From contig PMSZ01000405.1 in NCBI GenBank assembly GCA_003168235.1, positions 1-12,152 on the forward strand: a stretch of DNA of 12,152 bases, read 5' to 3'. The notes below the pieces were generated by a model, which ran no database searches, was not told where the DNA came from, and saw only the letters and a program-made list of their open reading frames with translations. Below, one piece after another: positions 1-5,418 of the stretch (position 1 is its first letter; the number at the start of each line of letters is the position of its first letter). Source of the DNA: Acidobacteriaceae bacterium (GTDB lineage Bacteria > Acidobacteriota > Terriglobia > Terriglobales > Acidobacteriaceae). Made by a program: the position numbers and the translations under genes.

Positions 1-381
1 TGGGACGATTGGGGAGGATGGTACGACCACGAGGCGCCGTGGAAACTCCCGCCACCTTACAGCAACTACAATTACGGCTTCCGTGTGCCGTTGATTGTGA
101 TTTCGGCATACACCACGCCGGGGTTGGTGAGCACGGTGCAGCCGGAGGACTTCGGCAGCGTCCTGAATATGATCCAGGGCATTTTCTTTGGCCCGGCGAA
201 CGAACACCTGCTGGGTTTTGCGGATGCGCGATCAACGAATGATTTGCGGGAGTTCTTCACCGACACGGCGCAGCCGTATGGGGCTACGATTCCGGCGGTG
301 GAGGACATTAATTACTTCCTCGACATGGCGAAACCGAAAGTCGAGGACGCGAACGCGCCGGTTCCTCCGGACAATGATTAG
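1..381 (+). CDS. Phosphoesterase family protein (phospholipase C / acid phosphatase type), C-terminal part
   Basis: The reading frame is open from the first base and ends at TAG 379-381, giving 126 residues of a protein whose N-terminus lies outside the window. The opening residues WDDWGGWYDH are the conserved C-terminal metal-site signature of the phosphoesterase family (PF04185: non-haemolytic phospholipase C, AcpA-type acid phosphatases). The Asp and His there normally help bind the active-site metal. The following segment GFRVPLIVISAYTTPG is the usual continuation of that family. The family hydrolyses phosphodiester or phosphomonoester bonds and is generally exported, but the signal peptide and nucleophile region are not visible here, so substrate and location are inferred. 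The tail (about residues 108-126) is acidic and proline-containing. It converges on the DUF4097 gene with 80 bp between the stop codons. Confidence 0.85.
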   Translation, partial: WDDWGGWYDHEAPWKLPPPYSNYNYGFRVPLIVISAYTTPGLVSTVQPEDFGSVLNMIQGIFFGPANEHLLGFADARSTNDLREFFTDTAQPYGATIPAVEDINYFLDMAKPKVEDANAPVPPDND

Positions 382-397
382 AACGGCGACCAGAAGA

Positions 398-439
398 CTC
401 TAGCTTCTAGCCCTTCGATCTATTGGCCAGAAGCTAGAG
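398..439. terminator. Hairpin between convergent genes, possible bidirectional terminator
   Basis: An 11-bp perfect inverted repeat (ctctagcttct at 398-408, agaagctagag at 429-439) with a 20-nt loop lies between the phosphoesterase stop and the DUF4097 stop. On the plus strand the T-rich stretch 449-470 follows about 10 nt after the stem. That is later than in a classical intrinsic terminator, so termination is plausible but not certain. The left arm is also a heptamer doublet (ctctagc, ttctagc), so the element may be a repeat sequence as well as, or instead of, a terminator. Confidence 0.4.
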
Positions 440-447
440 CCTGCTTC

Positions 448-473
448 TAGTTTTCGCTGTCTTAGTTTTCGCT
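448..473. repeat. 15-bp-period duplication covering the DUF4097 stop codon
   Basis: The 11-mer tagttttcgct occurs at 448-458 and 463-473, with a period of 15 bp. Read on the minus strand, the last codons of the DUF4097 gene (Glu-Ser-Glu-Asn-TAA) are followed directly and in frame by Asp-Ser-Glu-Asn-TAG. The duplication therefore contains the stop codon and leaves a second, backup stop one unit downstream. It looks like a slippage-type tandem duplication. Confidence 0.75.
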
Positions 474-1991
474 TTCCACCGGCTTCGCCTTCGGAGCGGG
501 GAGCGCTTTTGCCGGCTTGCCGGGCGTTCCGGGGACGGCGGGCGGAATCGGTGGCGCGGGCGACGCTGCTACTACGGCCGATCCTTTGCGGATCTCGATC
601 GCTCCCTTGTCGGCGTTGATGGCCAGGCGCGGGCCGTTCGATCCGATCGAACCGCTGGCAGTCGCCTGATTGTCTTTGCTCTCGACTTTGATTTCTTCGA
701 AGTCGCTCTCGATATCGCCCTGGTGGGTGCGTGCCTCGATTTTGACCGCTGTATTCGGTGGAATCGTGACCTGCACATCGCCTTTGCGATTATCGATCTG
801 CACATTTCCCGGCTTGTTCAATCCGACTTCGACACTGCCGTTGGTGTCTTCGAGACGCAAATCGCCAGATAAGGCTTCCAGCGAAATGTCTTTGGAGCGC
901 GTGGTGAGGTGCATGGGTCCGATAAGGGAATCGGCGCGCAAATCGCTCGAGTCGAGATCGAGGCGGCCATCGAGGCGCGAGAATTCCATGTCGGTGCGCG
1001 AAGAATGGAAGCTGACGGTCTTGCTGACGCGGACCAAGCGCGTGGTCTCCTGAAATTCGCCGTTCAAATGCACAGCGCCGTCGACATCTTCGAGGGAAAC
1101 TTCATTGGCGCGGCCGTTAATGGAGATATCGCCCTTGACATGCTGGGCGTGGGCGGAGCTTGATTCCAGATTCAAAACGGCGTTTCCGGTGTGATCGTTG
1201 AGGCTGACGTCGCCATTGTGATTGGTGACGTCAACCGATCCGTTCATGCCATTGATAGTGACGCCGCCGCGACGGGAGATGATGACCAGGTCGGAGTTAC
1301 GGGGTACGTAAACATCCATGTCCAGCGCCACGCTGTGGTCGCCGGCGGCCTGAGTGTTGGCGTTGAGAGTGAGGACTTTGTCCTCGACGGTAATCGTGGG
1401 AGCGGTCTTGTTGTTATAAGTGTCGGCGTCGGATTGATGTTCAGCGCGAACTTTCTTGCGCCAAGAGACTTTCAGCTGGTTGTCGTCGGCCACGTTGACG
1501 GTGATGGCTCCGTGATCGTCGTTGATGTGCAGGCTGGCGGGATGCGAAGCATCGGCGCCGCTTGGCCAATCGTGGCTGAGGTTGCCGTTGTAATTGAATG
1601 TGGACCCACCAAAGATGTCATTGAAGTCTTCATCGTCGCCCAACTGCACGTGCTCGCCAATGCTTTTCCAGTCCACACGCGATGCCTGCGTGGCAATGAG
1701 GCCGAAGATGACGATAAAGAAAATCAGGAAAATGCCGCCAACGCCAATGCCGCGCGCGGGCTGGCCGTAGCGCTTGGCCTGCTCGTATTCGATCAGCCGG
1801 AGCACTCCCCACAGAATCAGAAGCGCGGGCCAGAAGCGGGCGAAGAGCCAGCCGATGTGGTGGATCTCGAGGATCCCCATGGTCCCGAGGAGGAAGACAA
1901 CTCCCATCAGGATCAGGATGACCGGGCCGGCGATGGACCGGTGCGGACGCGGAGGAGGCATGATGGGCGGAGGAACGTTGGGGCTAGCCAC
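462..1991 (-). CDS. LiaF-type membrane domain plus DUF4097 beta-solenoid protein
   Basis: This is a 509-residue protein. The N-terminus is proline-rich. Two hydrophobic segments (about 20-41 and 47-67) carry the FWPALLILWG signature of LiaF-type transmembrane modules, and a third segment follows at about 83-102. Residues about 103-470 contain repeating short beta strands rich in G-D-V/I-S patterns (for example NGDVSL, KGDISI, SGDLRL, KGDVQV), typical of DUF4097 putative adhesin beta-solenoids. The C-terminal 35 residues are Pro/Ala/Lys-rich. Positive charges before the first and after the second helix suggest the solenoid faces the periplasm. The start is GTG at 1991, inside the end of the upstream gene (8-bp overlap), preceded by GAGGTG, so it is probably translationally coupled. 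It is the last gene of the sigma operon. Its function is unknown; envelope stress sensing or protection is inferred from LiaF relatives and the operon context. Confidence 0.88.
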   Translation of the reverse strand: MASPNVPPPIMPPPRPHRSIAGPVILILMGVVFLLGTMGILEIHHIGWLFARFWPALLILWGVLRLIEYEQAKRYGQPARGIGVGGIFLIFFIVIFGLIATQASRVDWKSIGEHVQLGDDEDFNDIFGGSTFNYNGNLSHDWPSGADASHPASLHINDDHGAITVNVADDNQLKVSWRKKVRAEHQSDADTYNNKTAPTITVEDKVLTLNANTQAAGDHSVALDMDVYVPRNSDLVIISRRGGVTINGMNGSVDVTNHNGDVSLNDHTGNAVLNLESSSAHAQHVKGDISINGRANEVSLEDVDGAVHLNGEFQETTRLVRVSKTVSFHSSRTDMEFSRLDGRLDLDSSDLRADSLIGPMHLTTRSKDISLEALSGDLRLEDTNGSVEVGLNKPGNVQIDNRKGDVQVTIPPNTAVKIEARTHQGDIESDFEEIKVESKDNQATASGSIGSNGPRLAINADKGAIEIRKGSAVVAASPAPPIPPAVPGTPGKPAKALPAPKAKPVESEN

Positions 1992-3006
1992 GGTTCACCT
2001 CACTGGTGGGCGGAACTGGTGGAGCTGGTGGAACGGGTGGCTCGGGCGGAATTGGAGGAATCGGACCTCCCGAGGGACCGGAGTTTGCCGCAAGAGTCGA
2101 ATTGTGTCCTTCGATCGAAGCGCTGCCCTGGAGCAGTTTCACGCCGCCGATGACCAGCAGAAGGATGGGCCAGGTATGGCCGAAGCTGAGGCCTTCCAGG
2201 TGCAAGTTCTCCAGCAGAAACAGGACGCCAACGGTAAAGACGATCGACGGTCCCATGATCCGCCGGGTGCGACAACGCGCGCATTGGCAGCCACAGGCAG
2301 CGCCAGCCAAGCCCCAGTTGCGGGCGAACATCCAGGCACCGCCAAAGATCAAGATCAGGGGCCAGAAGCGATCGATGCCGAACTCAGAAAGGCCCAAGGT
2401 ATGGAGCAGAAAGAGCACGCCGATCAGAATGAGTACGATCGCGCCCATGGGAACTTTGCTGGTTTCAACTTTCGTTCCTGCTCCGCCAAATGTGGCCGCC
2501 AGGCCGAAAGGATCGGGCACCGGTTGAGCCATCTGAATGGCTTTTGCCGAGCGCACTGAATCGATGATCTGGTAAACATAAAAGAAAGCCAGTCCCAGTC
2601 CGCAAAGAACTCCCAAAGCAGAGGAGTGGTCGGTGTCGGCTGCGTTGCAGCCGGCGACCAGCAAAACGAAAACCGCCAGGTGAGCTAGTCCCTTGGCATA
2701 TTGGCCGGTGTAGACGGCGCCGACGCCGAAGGGGAAGAATCCGGCGAGAATTCCAGCGACGGTTGGGTTGGGGCCAGAAGTGGGACCCGGAGGAACTTTC
2801 ACACCCAAGCCCTGTTCCATGAATTGCTGATAGCCCGTGGGTGGAGGAGTCGTTGCCGCCGGAGAAGCGCCTTCCATCTTGGCTCCCAGACAGTCTTCGC
2901 AATAGATCACGCCCCGCACGGGACGAGTACAGTTCGCGCACAGTGCCTTCCCGCAGGTGCGGCAATAGGCCACTGCTGACGCATCAGCATGATTGGCGCA
3001 GTTCAT
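1984..3006 (-). CDS. B-box zinc finger, TM2-like and tandem LiaF-type membrane protein
   Basis: This is a 340-residue membrane protein. Residues 3-39 form a B-box-like zinc-binding module with ligands C3, H6, C15, C18, C23, C26, C36 and C39. After a Pro-rich linker comes a TM2-like region (about 84-148, with GFFPFGVGAVYTGQYAKG). Two LiaF-type transmembrane modules follow (about 187-228 with RFWPLILIFGG, and about 251-292 with HTWPILLLVIGG), then a proline-rich tail (PPIPPEPPVPP). Between the two modules is a striking cysteine cluster, C238, C240, C242 and C245, next to RTRR. The ATG at 3006 overlaps the anti-sigma stop (ATGA) and has GGAGG 5 nt upstream. Its place between an anti-sigma factor and a DUF4097 protein suggests a membrane signalling or envelope-homeostasis role. 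No enzymatic motif is visible and the exact function is unknown. Confidence 0.85.
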   Translation of the reverse strand: MNCANHADASAVAYCRTCGKALCANCTRPVRGVIYCEDCLGAKMEGASPAATTPPPTGYQQFMEQGLGVKVPPGPTSGPNPTVAGILAGFFPFGVGAVYTGQYAKGLAHLAVFVLLVAGCNAADTDHSSALGVLCGLGLAFFYVYQIIDSVRSAKAIQMAQPVPDPFGLAATFGGAGTKVETSKVPMGAIVLILIGVLFLLHTLGLSEFGIDRFWPLILIFGGAWMFARNWGLAGAACGCQCARCRTRRIMGPSIVFTVGVLFLLENLHLEGLSFGHTWPILLLVIGGVKLLQGSASIEGHNSTLAANSGPSGGPIPPIPPEPPVPPAPPVPPTSEVNRG

Positions 3007-3791
3007 ACGAACCTCCGATTTGTGGTCGCCGTCACGGCAGGTGAAGCATTCCCCACCCCACCCCGCAGCGCGGCTAGTACCGGCTGGTTGTATTCCTGGG
3101 AGTAGTTACGGTCCTGTCTTTGTTCTGGTTGTCCACTGGTGTTGTTCTTAGGATTTTCTTTTTGTGGCGCGGGTCCGGGTTCGGCGGGAGTGTTGGCCCG
3201 CTTCAGTTCCCGCAGCTTGGATTCGATTTCGTACACGAAGCGGATATTGTCGTAGTACTGCACGACTTTGATTTGGGCGTCGTTGTAAGCGTGCCGCAAT
3301 GCCGAGGGCCGCAGGTCAAGTTTCGCCACGTCTTTCGGCTTAACGCCGGCCACGTTCAGCGCCAGCGAGAATGAGAAGAAGATCATTCCGAATGACATGG
3401 CAAACCGAGGCTGGCGTACAAAGGCGGCGACGGGAGTGAAGAAGGAATCCCAGCGTTCGCGCAGCCGCTCGGCAAACGGAGTGGTGCGGCCGTCGCGCCT
3501 CGTTGCCGGCAATCGGGTGCTGAGGACCCCGCTGGTCGCCACCAGAATGTTGTGCAACAGATGCGGCGGAGGCTCGACCGCTTCGAGCGACCGCAGCCAT
3601 TGCTGACCGGCCTGCACGTCGGCAAACAGCGGGCCGCAAACGGCGCAGTCGCGCCGGTGAGCGTCGAAGCTCTGGCGCCGCGCCGGACTGAGCTGACCGG
3701 CGTCGGCATTGGCATTGTTATTGTCAATGGCATCGGTGAGCAGCGCTTCGAACTCGGCGCATTCCATACCGGGTTTGGTTTCGTCTAGCAT
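3003..3791 (-). CDS. Zinc-binding anti-sigma factor (zf-HC2/ZAS type)
   Basis: This is a 262-residue protein. The N-terminal part has the zinc anti-sigma pattern C11 ... H45-x3-C49-x2-C52, which binds zinc and holds the ECF sigma factor in the cytoplasm in characterised relatives. One transmembrane helix lies at about 130-150 (FAMSFGMIFFSFSLALNVAG). The C-terminal region after it (about 150-262) is predicted to be periplasmic: it begins with a helical Arg/Lys/Glu-rich stretch and ends Pro/Gln/Asn-rich and apparently disordered. The ATG overlaps the sigma stop codon by one base (TGATG) with AGGTGA just upstream, so synthesis is probably coupled to the sigma factor. A second ATG at residue 9 (MECAEFE) is possible, but the coupled start is preferred. 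It is very likely the partner of the sigma factor encoded immediately upstream. The inducing signal is unknown. Confidence 0.9.
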   Translation of the reverse strand: MLDETKPGMECAEFEALLTDAIDNNNANADAGQLSPARRQSFDAHRRDCAVCGPLFADVQAGQQWLRSLEAVEPPPHLLHNILVATSGVLSTRLPATRRDGRTTPFAERLRERWDSFFTPVAAFVRQPRFAMSFGMIFFSFSLALNVAGVKPKDVAKLDLRPSALRHAYNDAQIKVVQYYDNIRFVYEIESKLRELKRANTPAEPGPAPQKENPKNNTSGQPEQRQDRNYSQEYNQPVLAALRGGVGNASPAVTATTNRRFV

Positions 3792-4390
3792 CAGATCACC
3801 TGTTTATATGTACGTTGTAGGAGGCGCGCAAGTTCCGCGCGTCCGCGGTTAATTCTTGACTTGACGGTCCCCTCGGGAACCCTCAGAGCCGTGGCAATTT
3901 CCCGGTAATCCATATCCTGCAGGTCGCGCAAAATTACGGCCTCGCGGAGCTCGGGAGACAGCTTTTGCAGGGCAAAATGGACCATTTCCCGCGTTTCCCG
4001 GCTCTGCACGGCGGCGTCGGGAGCGATGCCCCGGTCGGCGATCTGCTCGCTCAAAGGCTGGGCGTCCTCATGCTCGGAGGGCACGGAATCGAGCGAATCG
4101 GTGATGCGATCGCCTTTTGACTTACGGAAGTGATCGACCAGCAGGTTACGGGTAATGGTGGTGACCCAGGTCATGAACGCACCCTTGGATGAATCGTAGG
4201 AGCTGAGGGTACGGTACATCTTGATAAAGACTTCCTGGGTGAGGTCCTGGGCGTTGTCGGAGTCTCCAGCAAAGCGGTAGCAGACGTTATAGATGCGCCG
4301 GTGATGACGCTGGACAATCTCTTCCCAGGCGGCGGCATCGCCCCCGACGGCGCGACGGACCAGCAATCCGACAACCTGGGCTTCTTCCAA
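3791..4390 (-). CDS. ECF-family RNA polymerase sigma factor (sigma-70 family, RpoE-like)
   Basis: This is a 199-residue ECF sigma factor. Sigma region 2 spans about residues 23-92 (with DLTQEVFIKMYR and the region 2.4 stretch TRNLLVDHFRK). Sigma region 4 spans about 136-190 (LSPELREAVILRDLQDMDYREIA, then the helix-turn-helix VPEGTVKSRINRGR). Regions 1.1 and 3 are absent, as is normal for ECF factors. An acidic linker (about 98-125) joins the two. The only possible upstream start is TTG at 4388-4390: TAA lies nine codons earlier in frame, and no ATG or GTG occurs between them. CGGAG sits 7 nt before it. The first gene of a four-gene operon, it is preceded by an ECF-type promoter, so autoregulation is likely. 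It directs RNA polymerase to stress promoters when its anti-sigma partner releases it. Confidence 0.93.
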   Translation of the reverse strand: MEEAQVVGLLVRRAVGGDAAAWEEIVQRHHRRIYNVCYRFAGDSDNAQDLTQEVFIKMYRTLSSYDSSKGAFMTWVTTITRNLLVDHFRKSKGDRITDSLDSVPSEHEDAQPLSEQIADRGIAPDAAVQSRETREMVHFALQKLSPELREAVILRDLQDMDYREIATALRVPEGTVKSRINRGRAELARLLQRTYKQVI

Positions 4391-4397
4391 AACCGGA

Positions 4398-4402
4398 CTC
4401 CG
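4398..4402 (-). promoter_or_regulatory. Ribosome binding site fixing the TTG start of the sigma gene
   Basis: The minus strand reads CGGAG here, 7 nt upstream of TTG 4390-4388. With the in-frame TAA nine codons upstream and no alternative ATG or GTG in between, this supports a TTG start. TTG starts are often inefficient and may keep sigma synthesis low. Confidence 0.65.
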
Positions 4403-4465
4403 AAAATGCTTGAATTACTGGAAACTGGCTGTCCACCGTTGGCCCGCTTTTAACAGCACAGAAGG

Positions 4466-4494
4466 GTTACGTTTCTGTAGGGCAGGAAGTTCCC
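4466..4494 (-). promoter_or_regulatory. ECF-type promoter of the sigma/anti-sigma/envelope operon
   Basis: On the minus strand a -35 element GGGAACTT (4494-4487) is followed by CGTAAC (4471-4466). Counted from GGAAC to CGT, the spacer is 17 nt. GGAAC with a CGT-containing -10 element at 16-17 nt is the classic architecture recognised by ECF sigma factors. It lies about 75 bp upstream of the sigma start codon and faces the operon, consistent with autoregulation. This is read by eye from the motif; no expression data are available. Confidence 0.7.
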
Positions 4495-4675
4495 TTGAAT
4501 CATGGAGGTAGAGATTGTAGCAGGAGGGGATTGACTTGCTGAGGCGGCAAGCCAGTTAAGGCATGCTTACGTTCGGCAGCGGCCGGTTGACTGACGTCAG
4601 TAGCGAACACGCCGCATGTCTGCGTCGACCACGCCAGCGTTCGCGCCGCTGCCTGGCGGGCGGTCGCGTTGTTTG

Positions 4676-4697
4676 CGGTGAGTGGGATGCCTCACCG
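4676..4697 (-). terminator. Hairpin at the 3' end of the toxin gene, weak terminator candidate
   Basis: A 7-bp perfect stem (cggtgag at 4676-4682, ctcaccg at 4691-4697) with an 8-nt loop includes the TGA stop codon of the PIN toxin (4694-4692). No T-run follows on the minus strand, so it could protect the transcript end or be incidental rather than terminate transcription. Confidence 0.3.
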
Positions 4698-5108
4698 AAA
4701 CGGGTTCTCCACCGTAGCCCCGAAATATACTTGCCCCGCGTTCAAATCCTCAGACCAGATTCGCTGGCAACCGGCGCGTTCGGCGGCGGCGACGATCATG
4801 CCATCGTAGAAATGAATGCCATAGGACGCCTGGGCCTCGACGGCGCGGAGAATTAGTTCCCCATCCGGAACGATCAGGCGGAACGGCGCCATTGCGTCCA
4901 GGGCTCTCAGAACGGTATCCGCCTTCGCGGGAACAGAAATCTTGTGGAGTAGCGTGGCGGCGAACTCGGCGAGGACTTGCGTCGAGATTACAAGCTTTAG
5001 AGTTACTCCCTTTCTCAATAGTTCGCGGGCGACCTTTTGTTTTTCAGGATGGCTGCCGTCATAGGCGTAGACGAGCACATTCGTATCGAGAAAATCGAGA
5101 GCAGTCAT
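4692..5108 (-). CDS. vapC: PIN-domain toxin, VapC-type ribonuclease
   Basis: This is a 138-residue single-domain PIN protein, the normal length for VapC toxins. It opens with the PIN signature FLDTNVLVYAYD (D8). The other expected acidic metal ligands are E48 in STQVLAEFA, D102 in HFYDGMIVAAA, and E120/D121 in SEDLNAG. VapC toxins are Mg-dependent endoribonucleases that cut tRNA or rRNA when freed from their antitoxin. The ATG overlaps the stop codon of the upstream antitoxin gene (ATGA), the standard toxin-antitoxin arrangement ensuring coupled translation. All catalytic positions are intact, so the toxin looks functional. The RNA target cannot be read from the sequence. Confidence 0.9.
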   Translation of the reverse strand: MTALDFLDTNVLVYAYDGSHPEKQKVARELLRKGVTLKLVISTQVLAEFAATLLHKISVPAKADTVLRALDAMAPFRLIVPDGELILRAVEAQASYGIHFYDGMIVAAAERAGCQRIWSEDLNAGQVYFGATVENPFR

Positions 5109-5365
5109 TTCTTAGGCCGAGTATTCCTGGGCCGGTCATGCAAATCCTCACGTTTCCAAGTGCGCTCTCCGATGCTGATCTGGAGTTGCTCAAAACTTCG
5201 TTCGAGGGCTTCCAGTTCCCGGCGTTTGCGGCCGGATTTGGCATGCTCGACGGCGAGGTCTTGCAGGTAGGCGCGAATCAGTCCTGCGAGGGTGGTATCA
5301 CGTTCGATGGCGATCTTGCGGGCTTCCTTGACCAGGTCCTCATCGATGGAAAAGGTTATATTCAC
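5105..5365 (-). CDS. VapB-like antitoxin with ribbon-helix-helix-type N-terminus
   Basis: This is an 86-residue protein. Residues 2-8 (NITFSID) resemble the DNA-binding strand of ribbon-helix-helix proteins, followed by two helices (about 9-22 and 25-39, ending LIRAYLQDLA). The C-terminal part is charged and ends with WKREDLHDRP, a tail like those that occupy the PIN active site in VapB-type antitoxins. The start is GTG at 5365-5363; TAA lies nine codons upstream in frame and no better start exists. Little Shine-Dalgarno sequence is visible, and the -10 box sits so close that the mRNA may be leaderless. It overlaps the toxin gene by 4 bp. It should neutralise the toxin and repress the pair's own promoter. 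Confidence 0.85.
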   Translation of the reverse strand: MNITFSIDEDLVKEARKIAIERDTTLAGLIRAYLQDLAVEHAKSGRKRRELEALERSFEQLQISIGERTWKREDLHDRPRNTRPKK

Positions 5366-5386
5366 GAACCCATAATACGTGTAACC
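5361..5386 (-). promoter_or_regulatory. Candidate antitoxin operator (imperfect inverted repeat)
   Basis: ttcacg at 5361-5366 and cgtgta at 5378-5383 form an imperfect inverted repeat that brackets the -10 box and includes the GTG start codon. The flanking ggtta (5354-5358) and taacc (5382-5386) extend the dyad with an offset. Ribbon-helix-helix antitoxins usually bind such repeats over their own promoter, but this site is assigned by eye only. Confidence 0.4.
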
Positions 5387-5400
5387 CTTATTATGTGCAA
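5372..5400 (-). promoter_or_regulatory. Candidate promoter of the VapBC-type pair, probably leaderless
   Basis: The minus strand reads TTGCAC (5400-5395), a 17-nt spacer, then TATTAT (5377-5372). The -10 box matches the sigma-70 consensus at five of six positions; the -35 box matches at three. Transcription starting about 7 nt after the -10 box would begin at or within a base or two of the GTG start codon, giving a leaderless transcript. Confidence 0.5.
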
Positions 5401-5418
5401 CAAATAACGGCGACCGCG

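Larger units (their letters stand above)
4391..4691. other. 301-bp intergenic region between the VapC toxin gene and the sigma gene
   Basis: No convincing gene is visible. The part nearest the sigma gene holds its RBS and ECF promoter. Further on there are an imperfect hairpin at 4531-4557 (cttgc/gcaag core), a perfect 10-bp palindrome ctgacgtcag at 4591-4600, and a hairpin overlapping the toxin stop codon at 4676-4697. The stretch from about 4600 to 4680 is GC-rich with no feature I can name. Confidence 0.6.

Noticed and set aside
2006..2060. ggtgg/ggcgg tandem-looking repeat
   Set aside because: It is explained by codons for the proline-rich C-terminus of the B-box protein (PPIPPEPPVPP).
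1191..2153. Long plus-strand open frame opposite the DUF4097 and B-box genes
   Set aside because: It is antisense to two well-supported genes with recognisable domains, and its protein is low-complexity (Val/Asp/Gly/Glu/Arg-rich) with no family resemblance. It is a GC-driven shadow frame.
1827..2370. Recurrent ggccagaag sequences
   Set aside because: Two copies encode the conserved Phe-Trp-Pro of LiaF-type modules; the others are probably coincidence.
4563..4856. 97-codon plus-strand frame overlapping the toxin gene
   Set aside because: It runs antisense into the PIN toxin gene, has no ribosome site and gives an Arg/Gly-rich translation.
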